Of a stretch of DNA of 33,792 nucleotides, positions 15,937-24,478 are shown in pieces. The stretch spans positions 1 through 33,792 of the forward strand of contig JAFGFN010000104.1 in NCBI GenBank assembly GCA_016931035.1. The letters run 5' to 3'. Source of the DNA: Candidatus Sumerlaeota bacterium (lineage in GTDB: Bacteria > Sumerlaeota > Sumerlaeia > UBA8349). Under the pieces are notes generated by a model that saw only the letters and a program-made list of their open reading frames with translations, did no database searches and had not been told where the DNA came from. How positions within the stretch are numbered: position 1 is the first letter of the stretch; each line of letters begins with the position of its first letter. The translations under genes were made by a program, and so were the position numbers.

Positions 15937-17388
15937 TCAGTACGCCCGCGCGAAAAGAACCCGGTGCTTGGCGGGTTGGCCCGAGACGACGTCCTTCATC
16001 CCCTCCGTCGGTTCGCTGCCCTCGAACGGGATGTTGCGGATTGTGGCCTTGGTGCGCTCCTTGACGGCGGCTTCGGTCTCGGCCGTTCCGTCCCACCCGG
16101 CCCACACGAATCCGCGATGCGTTTCCACGATGTCGGCCAACTCGTCGAACGTCGAGGCTTCGCGCGTCTGAGAAGCGATTCGCGCGCGCGCACGCCCGAG
16201 CAAATCGCCGTGGAACGTCGCGAGCATCTCGCGCAGTCGCGCGACCAGCTCGGCGCGCTGGACGAACGTCTTCTCCCGGTCCACGCGCCGCACCGCGACG
16301 ACGTGTCCCTTCTCGATGTCGCGCGGGCCGATTTCGATCCGTAGCGGCACCCCGCGCAGTTCCCATTCGTTGTATTTGAACCCGGGCCGCACCGTTTCGC
16401 GATCGTCGCACTTGACGCGGAGTCCGGCGTCCTGGAGTTCCGCGACGATCTTGGCGGCCTCCTCGAGAACCTGGCCACGCGTCCGGTCCTTGTAGACGGG
16501 AACGACGACGATCTGGATCGGGGCGACGCGCGGCGGAAGGATGAGGCCCGCGTCGTCGCCGTGACTCATGACGATCGACCCGACGAGGCGCGTCGTGACG
16601 CCCCACGAGGTTTGCCACACGTACTTCTCGACGTTGTCTTCGTCGAGGAACTTGATCTCGAACGCTTTCGAGAAATTCTGACCCAAGAAGTGCGACGTAC
16701 CGTTCTGGATCGCGTTTCCGTCGGCCAGCATCCCTTCGATGCAATAGGTATCGACCGCGCCGGCGAACTTCTCGGATTCGGTCTTGCGGCCGCAGACGAC
16801 CGGCATGGCAAGCTCGGTCTCGCAGAACTCGCGATAAACCTCGAGCATCTTCATCGTCTCTTCGCGCGCCTCTTCTTCGGTGCGATGACAGGTGTGGCCT
16901 TCCTGCCAAAGGAATTCGGACGTGCGCAGGAAGAGCCGCGTGCGCTTTTCCCACCGCACGACGTTGGCCCACTGGTTGATCAGGATCGGCAGGTCGCGAT
17001 ACGACTGGACCCACTGGGCGTAGGCGGCGCAGATCACGGTTTCGGACGTCGGCCGGATCGCCAGGCGCTCAGTTAGCGCCTCGTTCCCCACGTGCGTGAC
17101 CCACGGCACCTCGGGCGCAAACCCTTCGACGTGTTCCGCCTCCTTCTGGAGAAACGACTCGGGGACAAAAAGCGGAAAGTAGGCGTTCTGATGGCCCGTC
17201 GCCTTGAACCGGCGGTCGAGCGCGTCGCGCATGTTTTCCCAGAGCGCGTAGCCGTACGGGCGGATGTTCATGCACCCGCGCACGCACGAATAGTCGGCCA
17301 TCTCGGCCTTCAGGATCGTGTCGATATACCACTGTGAGAAGTCCTCGCTCTGAGGCGTGATACCCTGCTCGAATTCTTTCTTGGCCAT
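15937..17388 (-). CDS. proS: Prolyl-tRNA synthetase, archaeal/eukaryote-like type
   Basis: This 483-residue class II synthetase charges tRNA-Pro. The class II motifs are clear (RPTSETVICAAYAQWVQ; NQWANVVRWEKRTRLFLRTSEFLWQEGHT), as is the C-terminal anticodon-binding domain. It ends in a terminal tyrosine (FARAY), as archaeal-type enzymes do. It lacks the INS editing insertion of the roughly 570-residue E. coli type, so it belongs to the shorter type found in archaea, eukaryotes and scattered bacteria. The start at 17388 gives MAKKEFEQGITPQSEDFSQW, the family N-terminus, and AGAGGAA precedes it. It appears to be transcribed alone. No T-box or other leader structure was recognised upstream. Confidence 0.96.
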   Translation of the reverse strand: MAKKEFEQGITPQSEDFSQWYIDTILKAEMADYSCVRGCMNIRPYGYALWENMRDALDRRFKATGHQNAYFPLFVPESFLQKEAEHVEGFAPEVPWVTHVGNEALTERLAIRPTSETVICAAYAQWVQSYRDLPILINQWANVVRWEKRTRLFLRTSEFLWQEGHTCHRTEEEAREETMKMLEVYREFCETELAMPVVCGRKTESEKFAGAVDTYCIEGMLADGNAIQNGTSHFLGQNFSKAFEIKFLDEDNVEKYVWQTSWGVTTRLVGSIVMSHGDDAGLILPPRVAPIQIVVVPVYKDRTRGQVLEEAAKIVAELQDAGLRVKCDDRETVRPGFKYNEWELRGVPLRIEIGPRDIEKGHVVAVRRVDREKTFVQRAELVARLREMLATFHGDLLGRARARIASQTREASTFDELADIVETHRGFVWAGWDGTAETEAAVKERTKATIRNIPFEGSEPTEGMKDVVSGQPAKHRVLFARAY

Positions 17389-17831
17389 TCCCGTTCGTTC
17401 CTCTCGTTGCTTCCTCCGGTTCGCGTTTGCCCTTGCGACCTCCCGAATACAGGCTATTTCTTCTAATTTCTTTCCACCGCATCCGCAACGCTTTTCTCGG
17501 TCGAGGGGATGCGTCGTGGGCTTTGGCGGGGTTTTCCGGACGCAAGATCCCGGCAGGGACATCTGTATGGGTGGACCGATACAGATTGCATACTTTTTCG
17601 TTGTGGAAGCAGGGGATCCTGTGGCGCGCAAGGGAAGATGTGGGAAGGAGAGACCGGGCGCAACGGTCCTGATCTTGTGGAGCGCGGAACCATGCGGAAG
17701 AAGGGTCGGTCAGGCGGTGGGACATAGCGGCATTTTGACACGAGACGCCCGAGGACGGAATCTCCCCCCGGACCCTCGTGGGGACGAAATCCACGCGCTC
17801 TCTAGTCGTACCTGGAAACCGGGAACTTGGA
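17389..17831. other. 443-base gap between proS and the aminotransferase gene
   Basis: I see no gene with a ribosome binding site or familiar product here, and no tRNA. Short open frames on both strands look random. The region should hold the proS promoter and the end of the aminotransferase transcript. I recognise no terminator hairpin with a T-tract in it. Confidence 0.4.
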
Positions 17832-19025
17832 CTACGTTCCGAGATGTTCTTGGCAGAGTTCGGCGAGGCGTTTGATGCCTTCGCGGATCTTGTCGGGGGG
17901 CGAGTTCGAGAAGTTGAGCCGCATGAAGTGGCGCTCCTGTTTGCCCGGGAAGAAGTCATAACCGGGGACGAACGCGACCTTGTGCGAAATCGCCGACTGA
18001 AGAAGAACCGCCGTGTCCATGCGCTCGGGACACGTGACCCAGAGGAACATCCCGCCGTCGGGTTGCGTCCAGTGAAACCCGTCGGGAAACGTCTCGCTCA
18101 GCGTCTCGTGCATCACGCCGTAGCGTTCACCGTATGCCGCGCGAATGCGATCGACATGAGAATCGGGATTGCCCGTCATGAGATAGTCGTGAACGACGCG
18201 TTGATCGAACCCCGAGGTGTGGACGTCGACCGCTTGTTTGGCGACGATGAGTTTGGCCAGGATCTCCGGCGAGGCCGTCACCCATCCGAGCCGCACCCCC
18301 GGGGCGACGATCTTCGAGAACGTGCTCGTATAGATCACCAATCCCTCGGTGTCGTAGGACTTGAGGAGGGGAATCGGTTCGCCCCGATAGCGCAGCGCGC
18401 CGTACGGATCGTCCTCGAAGACGAGAAGATCGAGTTCGAGCGCCAGTTCGTAGAGCCGGCGGCGGCGTGCCTCGGTCAGCGTGATTCCCGTCGGGTTCTG
18501 GAAGGTCGGGACGGTGTAGAGAAACTTCGGGCGGTGCCGTTCGACCAGCTCGGGCAGGGCGTCGGGCACGATGCCGTCCTCGTCGGTCGGCACGGCGATG
18601 AACCGCGCTTCGTAGCCGCGGAACGCCTGGATCGCGGCCAGATAGGTCGGGTTCTCCATCAAGATCACGTCGCCCGGTTCGAGCAAGACCCGCCCGACCA
18701 GGTCGATCGCCTGTTGCGAACCGGTCGTCACGAGCGTCTGGTCGCCGTCGCACGACGCCACGCCGCGCCGTCCCATTTCGGCCGCCACCCATTCTCTCAA
18801 GGGCTGGAATCCTTCGGTGGTGCCGTACTGAAGCGCCTGAGTTCCCGCCTCGGAGAGAACGCGACGGCACGACTCGGCGATTTCGTCGACCGGAAAGAGT
18901 TCGGGCGCCGGAAGGCCGCCGGCGAACGAAATCACGTCGGGCAGCGAAGTGACCTTGAGAATCTCGCGGATCGTCGAAGGATTGACCCCGCCCATCCGGC
19001 GGGCGAATTGCGGCGTGTAACTCAT
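17832..19025 (-). CDS. PLP-dependent aminotransferase, class I/II (2-aminoadipate/LysN-like)
   Basis: This 397-residue fold-type I enzyme transfers amino groups between an amino acid and a 2-oxoacid. Visible features are FAGGLPAPELFP near 34-45, the TTGSQQAIDL cofactor-phosphate loop (about 100-109), NPTG (177-180), EDDPY (204-208), and the Schiff-base lysine in STFSKIVAPGVRLGW (Lys238) with its phosphate-binding Arg. A conserved Arg near the C-terminus (MRLNFS) would bind the substrate carboxylate. The N-terminus and GGLP motif match the MocR-related/LysN subgroup with broad specificity for 2-aminoadipate, branched and aromatic amino acids. GAGGAGGG lies upstream of the ATG. It follows the SDR gene by 48 bases and is probably last in the sugar-acid operon. 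Its substrate is not determinable from sequence. Confidence 0.92.
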   Translation of the reverse strand: MSYTPQFARRMGGVNPSTIREILKVTSLPDVISFAGGLPAPELFPVDEIAESCRRVLSEAGTQALQYGTTEGFQPLREWVAAEMGRRGVASCDGDQTLVTTGSQQAIDLVGRVLLEPGDVILMENPTYLAAIQAFRGYEARFIAVPTDEDGIVPDALPELVERHRPKFLYTVPTFQNPTGITLTEARRRRLYELALELDLLVFEDDPYGALRYRGEPIPLLKSYDTEGLVIYTSTFSKIVAPGVRLGWVTASPEILAKLIVAKQAVDVHTSGFDQRVVHDYLMTGNPDSHVDRIRAAYGERYGVMHETLSETFPDGFHWTQPDGGMFLWVTCPERMDTAVLLQSAISHKVAFVPGYDFFPGKQERHFMRLNFSNSPPDKIREGIKRLAELCQEHLGT

Positions 19026-19073
19026 CGCCTCGTCTTCCCTCCTCTTCCTCGTTTCTATCGTGCTCGTATCCCC

Positions 19074-19814
19074 TCAGTGCATGAATGCTCCGCCATTGAC
19101 GTCGAGCGTTTCGCCGGTGATGAACCGCGCGCCGGCCGAACAGAGGAACCAGATCGCTTCGGCCACTTCGTCCGCCGTGGCGTTGCGTTTGAGCGCCGCC
19201 ATCTCGGCGAACATCTTCATCCGTTCGGGCGTCGAGACCTTTTCGTGAAACGGCGTTTCGATCACTCCGGGCGCGACGCAGTTGACGCGAATCTTCGGTC
19301 CCGCTTCCTTCGCGAGGCCGCGGGTGAAACTGCCGATCCCGGACTTGGCCGCGCCATAGGCGGTCGCCGTCGGCGCGCCGTGGCGCTCGGCGATCGAACC
19401 GACGTTGACGATGGCGGGATCGTCGCTTTCCTTCAGAGCGGGAAGCGCCCAACGCGTCACCATGAACGCCGAGAACACGTTGAGGCGGAAAATCTCATCG
19501 AGGAGGTCCCACTCCATCTCCTCGACCGGACAGCGGCGCACCAAGGCGCCCGCGTTGTTGACCAGAACGTCGATGCCGCCCGCTTCGGCGAGGAATTGTT
19601 TCACAATCGCCTCGCACGGCTCGGGCCGCGACAGATCGCCCTGGAGCAAAATGCCCGTCGCGCCTTTCTTCTCGACCCCAGCCAGGACGTCGCGCGCCGG
19701 TTTCTCACTATGACAGTAATGAATCCCGACCGTCGCGTCCGGCTCGGCGAATCGCAGCGCCGTCGCCGCGCCGATCCCCGTGCTCGACCCCGTGACAAGA
19801 ACCCGTCGTCCCAT
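19074..19814 (-). CDS. SDR family oxidoreductase (FabG/glucose-dehydrogenase-like)
   Basis: This 246-residue short-chain dehydrogenase has the cofactor motif TGSSTGIG (8-15), NNAG (86-89) and the active-site Ser140, Tyr153 and Lys157 (NVGSIAERHG, YGAAK). The C-terminus FITGETLDVNGGAFMH is typical of classical SDRs. It would use NAD(P) to oxidise or reduce a sugar, sugar acid or related alcohol. I chose the ATG at 19814 because GGAGGGGAGA sits directly before it; an upstream in-frame ATG at 19838 has a poorer site. It is separated from kduD by 138 bases that contain a family C repeat. Confidence 0.9.
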   Translation of the reverse strand: MGRRVLVTGSSTGIGAATALRFAEPDATVGIHYCHSEKPARDVLAGVEKKGATGILLQGDLSRPEPCEAIVKQFLAEAGGIDVLVNNAGALVRRCPVEEMEWDLLDEIFRLNVFSAFMVTRWALPALKESDDPAIVNVGSIAERHGAPTATAYGAAKSGIGSFTRGLAKEAGPKIRVNCVAPGVIETPFHEKVSTPERMKMFAEMAALKRNATADEVAEAIWFLCSAGARFITGETLDVNGGAFMH

Positions 19815-19891
19815 TCTCCCCTCCCCCGAAATCGTCATTCCCCTGTCTCAAGTTCGCGGCTCGACTTCCGCTTATCGAAACCGATCCGAAG

Positions 19892-19949
19892 TCTCAGATT
19901 TCAAATCTCAGATCTCAAATCCGCATTCCGCAATCCCCAATCCGAAATC
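19892..19949. repeat. Short dispersed repeat of ATTCCGCAAT/AATCCGAAATC type (family C, copy 1)
   Basis: This low-complexity stretch between the kduD stop codon and the SDR gene is built of AAATC/CCGAAATC/CCGCAAT units and includes a palindromic GATTTCAAATC. ATTCCGCAAT (19925-19934) and AATCCGAAATC (19939-19949) recur in the same order at 30023-30032 and 30037-30047. It begins a few bases after the kduD stop, so it lies between two cistrons of the presumed operon. No protein-coding role. Confidence 0.65.
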
Positions 19950-19952
19950 GCC

Positions 19953-20723
19953 CTACCGTCCCATCCACCCGCCGTCGACGGTCAGGATCGTCCCGGTCAC
20001 ATAGTCCGACGCATCGGAACTCAGAAACACGACCGCGCCCTTCATGTCGTCCGCCTCGCCCCAGCGCCCCGCCGGGATGCGCGCGAGAATCGCCCGGTTG
20101 CGCTCCGGGTCGGCGCGCAGCGCCTCGGTGTTGTCCGTCGTCATGTAGCCGGGGGCGATGGCGTTGACGCACACCCCTTTGCCCGCCCATTCGTTCGACA
20201 ACGCCATCACGAGCTGACCGACGCCCCCTTTGCTCGCGGCGTAGCCCGGAACGGTGATCCCGCCCTGAAAGGTCAGGAGCGAAGCCGTGAAAACGATCTT
20301 CCCTTTTCCCCGCGCGACCATGTCGCGCCCGATCTCGCGGCTCAAGACGAACTGCGCGTTCAGGTTCACCTCGATCGCCCTGTCCCAATACTCGTCGGGA
20401 TGTTCGGCGGCGGGTTTGCGCAGAATCGTCCCGGCGTTGTTCACCAGGATGTCGATTCGTGGAACGTCCTTCTTTACCTGTTCGATGAAGCGATAGAGCG
20501 CCGCGCGATCCGAGAAGTCGCACGCATACCCGCGGAACTTGCGCCCGAGCGCCGTCACGTCCTTCTCGACCGCGCTGCCCGAAGGTTCGAGCGTCGCGCT
20601 GACCCCGACGACGTCGGCCCCCGCTTCGGCCAGGGCGACCGCCATCGCCCGCCCGAGCCCGCGCTTCGCGCCCGTCACCAGGGCGGTTCTTCCGTCGAGT
20701 CCGAACTTGTCGAGAATTCCCAT
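19953..20723 (-). CDS. kduD: 2-dehydro-3-deoxy-D-gluconate 5-dehydrogenase-like SDR (KduD)
   Basis: This 256-residue SDR closely follows E. coli KduD as I remember it: TGAKRGLG cofactor loop (17-24), VVGVSATLEPS, DILVNNAG (91-98), FTASLLTFQGGITVPGYAASKGG with Ser148, Tyr161 and Lys165, then NEWAGKGVCVNAIAPGYMTTDNT, ALRADPERNRAILARIPAGRWG and the C-terminal DYVTGTILTVDGGW. KduD interconverts 2-dehydro-3-deoxy-gluconate and the 5-keto form in pectin/uronate breakdown, with activity on related ketosugars. An in-frame GTG at 20732 is less likely than the ATG at 20723, which has GGGGAG eight bases upstream. The start lies 13 bases after the alcohol dehydrogenase stop, so the two are co-transcribed. 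Whether the true substrate is an uronate or another keto-deoxy acid is open. Confidence 0.9.
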   Translation of the reverse strand: MGILDKFGLDGRTALVTGAKRGLGRAMAVALAEAGADVVGVSATLEPSGSAVEKDVTALGRKFRGYACDFSDRAALYRFIEQVKKDVPRIDILVNNAGTILRKPAAEHPDEYWDRAIEVNLNAQFVLSREIGRDMVARGKGKIVFTASLLTFQGGITVPGYAASKGGVGQLVMALSNEWAGKGVCVNAIAPGYMTTDNTEALRADPERNRAILARIPAGRWGEADDMKGAVVFLSSDASDYVTGTILTVDGGWMGR

Positions 20724-20736
20724 GGCTGCCACTCCC

Positions 20737-21756
20737 CTACTCCGAGCATCGAATCAGAATCTTCACCACTTCCGCGCCGCTTTCCATCTCTTGGAACGCG
20801 CGCCTCAGCTCGTCGAGCGAATAGGTGGCCGAAACCAGACGCTGAAGCGGAATCTCGCCCGACGCCGCGACGGCGATGGCCCGTTCGTAGTCCTGCGGCT
20901 CGTAGACTCGCGCGCCGATCAGCCGCAGCTCGCGCCAAAAGAACCGGAACAGATCGACCTGCGCGAGCTGCGAATGGATCGCCACCATCACGACGCGTCC
21001 CCGCGCCCGAGCCAATTTCGTCATCGCCTCGACGCCCGCCTGGGTCCCCGACACTTCAAACACCGCGTCGGCCCCTGCTTTCGCCGTTCGATCCAACACA
21101 AAGCGTTCCAAATCCGTGGCCTGGGGATCGACGGTCTCGATCCCGAGTTCCTCGGCGAGTTTCCGGCGGAACGGATGGATCTCCGAGACCAGAACGTCCG
21201 CCCCGACGCTGCGCGCCACCAGGGCGATCAACAACCCGATCGGGCCGCCTCCGATCACCACGGCGGACTCTCCTTCGCGGAGCTCCGCCATGCGCACGTC
21301 GTGACACGCGACGGCCAGCGGCTCGACAAGCGCTCCCTGTTCGAGCGACACCGCTTCGGGCAAACGATGGACCGCGTGCGCCGGAACCGTCCACGACCCC
21401 TGGAACGCCCCGGGGGTGTCGAGCCCTAGGAACTTGAGGTTGTAGCAGATGTGGGAGAGCTCTCTCTGGCAGGCGGGACACGAGCCGCACGGTTGGAGAG
21501 GACGCACGACCACGCGATCGCCGATCCGAAGACCGCTGACTCCTTCGCCCAGTTCCTCGATCTCGCCCGACATTTCGTGGCCGATGATCTGGGGAATCTG
21601 GACCCGTTTGTCCATCTTGCCGTGATAAACGTGCAGATCGGTCCCGCAAATCCCGCAATACGCCACGCGGATGCGCACGTCACCCGGGCCGGGCGCGACC
21701 GGAATGCACTCGCCGACGGCGATGGTCTCGTTTCCTTGGTAGAATGCCGCTCGCAT
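20737..21756 (-). CDS. Zinc-dependent medium-chain dehydrogenase (sorbitol/threonine dehydrogenase type)
   Basis: This 339-residue dehydrogenase has catalytic zinc ligands Cys37 (CGICGTD) and His60-Glu61 (IIGHEMSG), four structural zinc cysteines (Cys90, 93, 96, 104) and a nucleotide-binding motif VIGGGPIG. Length and motifs fit the polyol/threonine/L-idonate dehydrogenase group. It would oxidise a secondary alcohol of a sugar alcohol or sugar acid with NAD(P). AGGAGA lies before the ATG. The next gene (kduD-like) starts almost at its stop codon. Upstream, about 100 bases separate it from the aldo/keto reductase gene. That gap has an 8-base inverted repeat (GTTCGCCG near 21777 with CGGCGAAC near 21835) of uncertain meaning. 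The precise sugar cannot be assigned. Confidence 0.92.
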   Translation of the reverse strand: MRAAFYQGNETIAVGECIPVAPGPGDVRIRVAYCGICGTDLHVYHGKMDKRVQIPQIIGHEMSGEIEELGEGVSGLRIGDRVVVRPLQPCGSCPACQRELSHICYNLKFLGLDTPGAFQGSWTVPAHAVHRLPEAVSLEQGALVEPLAVACHDVRMAELREGESAVVIGGGPIGLLIALVARSVGADVLVSEIHPFRRKLAEELGIETVDPQATDLERFVLDRTAKAGADAVFEVSGTQAGVEAMTKLARARGRVVMVAIHSQLAQVDLFRFFWRELRLIGARVYEPQDYERAIAVAASGEIPLQRLVSATYSLDELRRAFQEMESGAEVVKILIRCSE

Positions 21757-21857
21757 GATTTCTCCTAATCCTCCTGGTTCGCCGTCTGGCGAGCACGCCG
21801 AACAAACGGCGTACGCCTTTTTGGAAGCGCCCGATCGGCGAACACCCTAAGACAGGA

Positions 21858-22781
21858 CTACAGACTGGTCATCTTCTCGATTTCCTCGGCGCTGAGCGCG
21901 CGGTCCCCGGCCGCCGCGTTCATTGCCGCCTGTTCGGGCGATTTCGCGCCGGGGATCGTGACCGGATTCGACGGGTGCGAAAACGAGAAGCGAAGCGCGG
22001 TCCGCACCATCTCCTCGCCCGGTTCGAGGACCTTCTTGAACTTCTCGACCTCGGCGATTTGGCGCTCGAATCCCTTCTTCTTCGACTCGTCCTTGGACCA
22101 GGGAGCGCGAACCTCGTCGGTAAAGACCGTGCTCGCGTCGTAGCGTCCCGACAAGAGCCCTTTGGCCAGGGGGCCCCGAATCAGGATGCCGATCCCGTGC
22201 TCCTGACAGTAGGGGAAGACTTCCTTCTCGGGCGCGCGGTTGATCAGCGAATACTCGATTTCGAGGACGCTGCAATTCCCCTCGGCATTGAACTTCTTGA
22301 GAACGTCGATGCTGTTGGTCGAGATGCCGTAAGCTCGGACCCGACCTTCCTTCTTGAGGACTTCGAACGCTTCGAGATACACGCTCGGGTCCTGGATGCT
22401 CCCCTCGTGACACAGCAACACGTCCACCCAATCCGTCCGAAGGCGGTGGAGACTGGCGTGGCAACAGAGCCGGATCATATCGACCGTGGTCTTCGGGACG
22501 GACTGACCGGTGCGTTTGCCCCAGTTGCCCACCTTGGTGACGATGTAGGTTTGGTGACGAATCCCCGCCAAGGCAACTCCCAGGCGCTCTTCGGAACATC
22601 CGTTCGGATTGCCGTAGGACTCGGCCGTGTCGAAGAGATTCATCCCGTGGTCGTAGGCGGCGCGGATCGTGGCCCACGAGGTTGCGTCGTCGATCTCTCC
22701 CCATTGGTTCCCGATGTTCCAGGCGCCGAAGCCGACGACCGAAACCTTCCATCCCGTCTTGCCGAAATCGCGGTACAACAT
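21858..22781 (-). CDS. Aldo/keto reductase
   Basis: This 307-residue (beta/alpha)8 oxidoreductase uses NADP(H) to reduce aldehydes and ketones or oxidise sugars. The catalytic tetrad is visible as Asp51 and Tyr56 (FDTAESYG), Lys83 (VTKVG) and His125 (LLCHEG). The N-terminus YRDFGKTGWKVSVVGFGAW and LIRGPLAKGLLSGRY are typical of the AKR11/12-like group that includes L-fucose and D-threo-aldose dehydrogenases. GGGAGG precedes the ATG. It is the first of five same-strand catabolic genes. A strong hairpin at 22833-22863 upstream isolates it from the regulator gene, so it probably has its own promoter. Confidence 0.92.
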   Translation of the reverse strand: MLYRDFGKTGWKVSVVGFGAWNIGNQWGEIDDATSWATIRAAYDHGMNLFDTAESYGNPNGCSEERLGVALAGIRHQTYIVTKVGNWGKRTGQSVPKTTVDMIRLCCHASLHRLRTDWVDVLLCHEGSIQDPSVYLEAFEVLKKEGRVRAYGISTNSIDVLKKFNAEGNCSVLEIEYSLINRAPEKEVFPYCQEHGIGILIRGPLAKGLLSGRYDASTVFTDEVRAPWSKDESKKKGFERQIAEVEKFKKVLEPGEEMVRTALRFSFSHPSNPVTIPGAKSPEQAAMNAAAGDRALSAEEIEKMTSL

Positions 22782-22832
22782 GGTTCTTTCCTCCCGAGTA
22801 CAATGAATGCGGCGCGACCCGCTTCTCTCTCC

Positions 22833-22863
22833 AACAAGAACGCCGATCCGGAGGGATCGGCGT
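22833..22863 (-). terminator. Rho-independent terminator after the XRE-type regulator
   Basis: A perfect 10-base stem (ACGCCGATCC 22840-22849 with GGATCGGCGT 22854-22863) with a four-base loop is followed on the minus strand by TTCTTGTT. It lies about 80 bases past the regulator's stop and about 50 bases before the aldo/keto reductase start. Confidence 0.75.
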
Positions 22864-22941
22864 GCAATCGAGCGAGACTTCGCGGCGCTACCCGCCGAAA
22901 ACGCCGCTCAGGCGCTCCGCGTCGGCGCGGGACGTCCCTCC

Positions 22942-23472
22942 CTAGTTCGAGCCGAATTCGCGCACGAGACGCAGCGCCTCGCGATAGGCCGATTTCGTCC
23001 CATCGCCCAAGCTCCCAAAGACGGTCCTCAGCGTGTGGATCTCGTGGCCCGTCGGCTGGTACAGCGCCCAGAGATCCGCGTCCTTGAGCAACTCCTTGAG
23101 TCCTCGCGGGGCACTGCGGTCGGCCAACACCGCCTTGCGCGCGGCGGCCGGATCGCTCTTCAACGCGCGCTGTTCGGCTTGAGACTTGCCGTACCCCGCG
23201 GCGCTCTCGCGAGCCGTCTTCGGTTCGAGGCTGATGAAATCCTGGAACTTCTTGGGCAGCTTGCCTCGCACCCACATGAGAACCGACGTCTGTTCGCTCA
23301 GGCTCATGTCTCTGGCCATCGCGAGCCAGAGTTCCAACGACGGCCTCACGTATCCTTTCTCGAACTTGAAGATCGCGGGTCCGCTCACGCTGTACTTGCG
23401 GCCGAACTGGTCCTGCGTCAGGCCTAGGTTAGCCCGACTCTTGGCAATCGATGCGCCGATTTCGCTTTTCAT
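22942..23472 (-). CDS. XRE-type helix-turn-helix regulator
   Basis: This 176-residue protein starts at MKSEIGASIAKSRANLGL, with GAGGGGG well placed before the ATG at 23472. Residues about 5-60 form a Cro/C1-type HTH: the segment LTQDQFGRKYSVSGPAIFKFEKGYV is the helix-turn-helix followed by the conserved third-helix pattern. The rest, rich in Ala, Lys and Arg, has no domain that I recognise; it may mediate dimerisation or be a small-ligand sensor. It occupies the position downstream of rimM where trmD and rplS are usually found. A possible promoter (TTGAGG, 17 bases, TACGAT at 23683-23711 on the minus strand) lies about 210 bases upstream. Target genes are unknown; the downstream sugar-acid genes are the obvious candidates. 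Confidence 0.8.
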   Translation of the reverse strand: MKSEIGASIAKSRANLGLTQDQFGRKYSVSGPAIFKFEKGYVRPSLELWLAMARDMSLSEQTSVLMWVRGKLPKKFQDFISLEPKTARESAAGYGKSQAEQRALKSDPAAARKAVLADRSAPRGLKELLKDADLWALYQPTGHEIHTLRTVFGSLGDGTKSAYREALRLVREFGSN

Positions 23473-23837
23473 ACTTCGCCCCCTCGTAGTGATGATGATA
23501 ATAGAACCCGGCGGTCGCAAGGAGACGAACCGAGGTTGCGCGCCATCGGTCCGCCATGTCCCAAACTCCGGGAATGCACCCTGAAATGCCCAACTCGCTC
23601 TCTCCGCGCACACGAAAACGCCATCGCGATGTAGCGCAATGGAAAGGGAAGAGAACGCCTCGTTCGCCAACTCTCCGCCCATATCGTACCATGTCCGCCA
23701 CCCGCCCTCAAGACAAGAAATCGTCGGATATCCATGGTCGCTGAACGCCGCCCTCCCGCCCTCGGCGGCACAAAGAACCGTGAGTCGGCCTATTGGGCTC
23801 GGGACGCCGAAACCGCCGTCCTCTTGCGGCAAACGCT
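23473..23837. other. 365-base gap between rimM and the XRE-type regulator
   Basis: I see no trmD, rplS or other gene here. The regulator's open frame extends through part of it without homology-like sequence or a ribosome binding site. On the minus strand, TTGAGG and TACGAT 17 bases apart (23683-23711) form a weak promoter candidate for the regulator. Confidence 0.4.
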
Positions 23838-24470
23838 CTACTGCTGAGATTCGATCAACCCTTTCGGCAGATCCACGTCGACCCGCCCCGACACCAGGTC
23901 CACGCGGCGTACGATGTCCTCGACATAGGGAATCCTGAAAGGCTTCAGCGCCGCATCGTCGGGCGCAACCACTATCCGGTCGTGGGCGGGGGCTTCCTCG
24001 ATTCGCTCGATCCGTCCGAGCCGCTTGCCCGAGAGGTCAAACACGTCGAGCCCTTCGAGCTGGTAGTGATAGAACCATCCCTTCTCCAGCGCGGGCAGTC
24101 TGCCCTGTCGCAGACCGATGAGGCGGCCTCGCAAGGCCTCGACTTGGTCGCGCGAATCGACGCCGTCGATACGGACCACCGCGAAATCTCCTCGGGAACG
24201 GACGATCCCCAACGCGATGGGATTCAGTTCCCGTTCACCCCCCTCCTTCCCCCCGGGAGGCCCCGCCCCGGACAACAGGAGGACGCCCGTTTCGATACAG
24301 CGCTGGAGGAGATCCGCGTCGGAGCAGAGAAGACGGATCTTCGCCTCGCCGTGGATCCCTTGAGGCCGGACGATCGCGGCCACGGCGACAAAGTCCTCAT
24401 CCGAGGTCGACGGGCCGGATGAGGAGCTGTGCGCCCCAGGATCGCCAAAGGACTTTTCGGCCCGGATCAT
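23838..24470 (-). CDS. rimM: 16S rRNA processing protein RimM
   Basis: RimM binds S19 and helps mature the 30S subunit head. The protein has 210 residues from the ATG at 24470, eight bases after the khpA stop. A poorly conserved N-terminal segment of about 27 residues precedes the RimM N-domain (VAAIVRPQGIHGEAKI). The C-terminal PRC-barrel part has WFYHYQLEGLDVFDLSGKRLGRIERIEEAPAHDRIVV and IPYVEDIVRRVDLVSGRVDVDLPKGL, the hallmark ending. The N-domain carries a Gly/Pro/Glu-rich insert (about 75-90). The start is uncertain, because the in-frame sequence continues upstream through khpA and the ribosome binding site is weak. Confidence 0.9.
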   Translation of the reverse strand: MIRAEKSFGDPGAHSSSSGPSTSDEDFVAVAAIVRPQGIHGEAKIRLLCSDADLLQRCIETGVLLLSGAGPPGGKEGGERELNPIALGIVRSRGDFAVVRIDGVDSRDQVEALRGRLIGLRQGRLPALEKGWFYHYQLEGLDVFDLSGKRLGRIERIEEAPAHDRIVVAPDDAALKPFRIPYVEDIVRRVDLVSGRVDVDLPKGLIESQQ

Positions 24471-24478
24471 CGCACGAT

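Noticed and set aside
17778..21437. 1219-residue plus-strand open frame
   Set aside because: It is antisense to four well-supported enzyme genes; its length reflects GC-rich codon-position bias.
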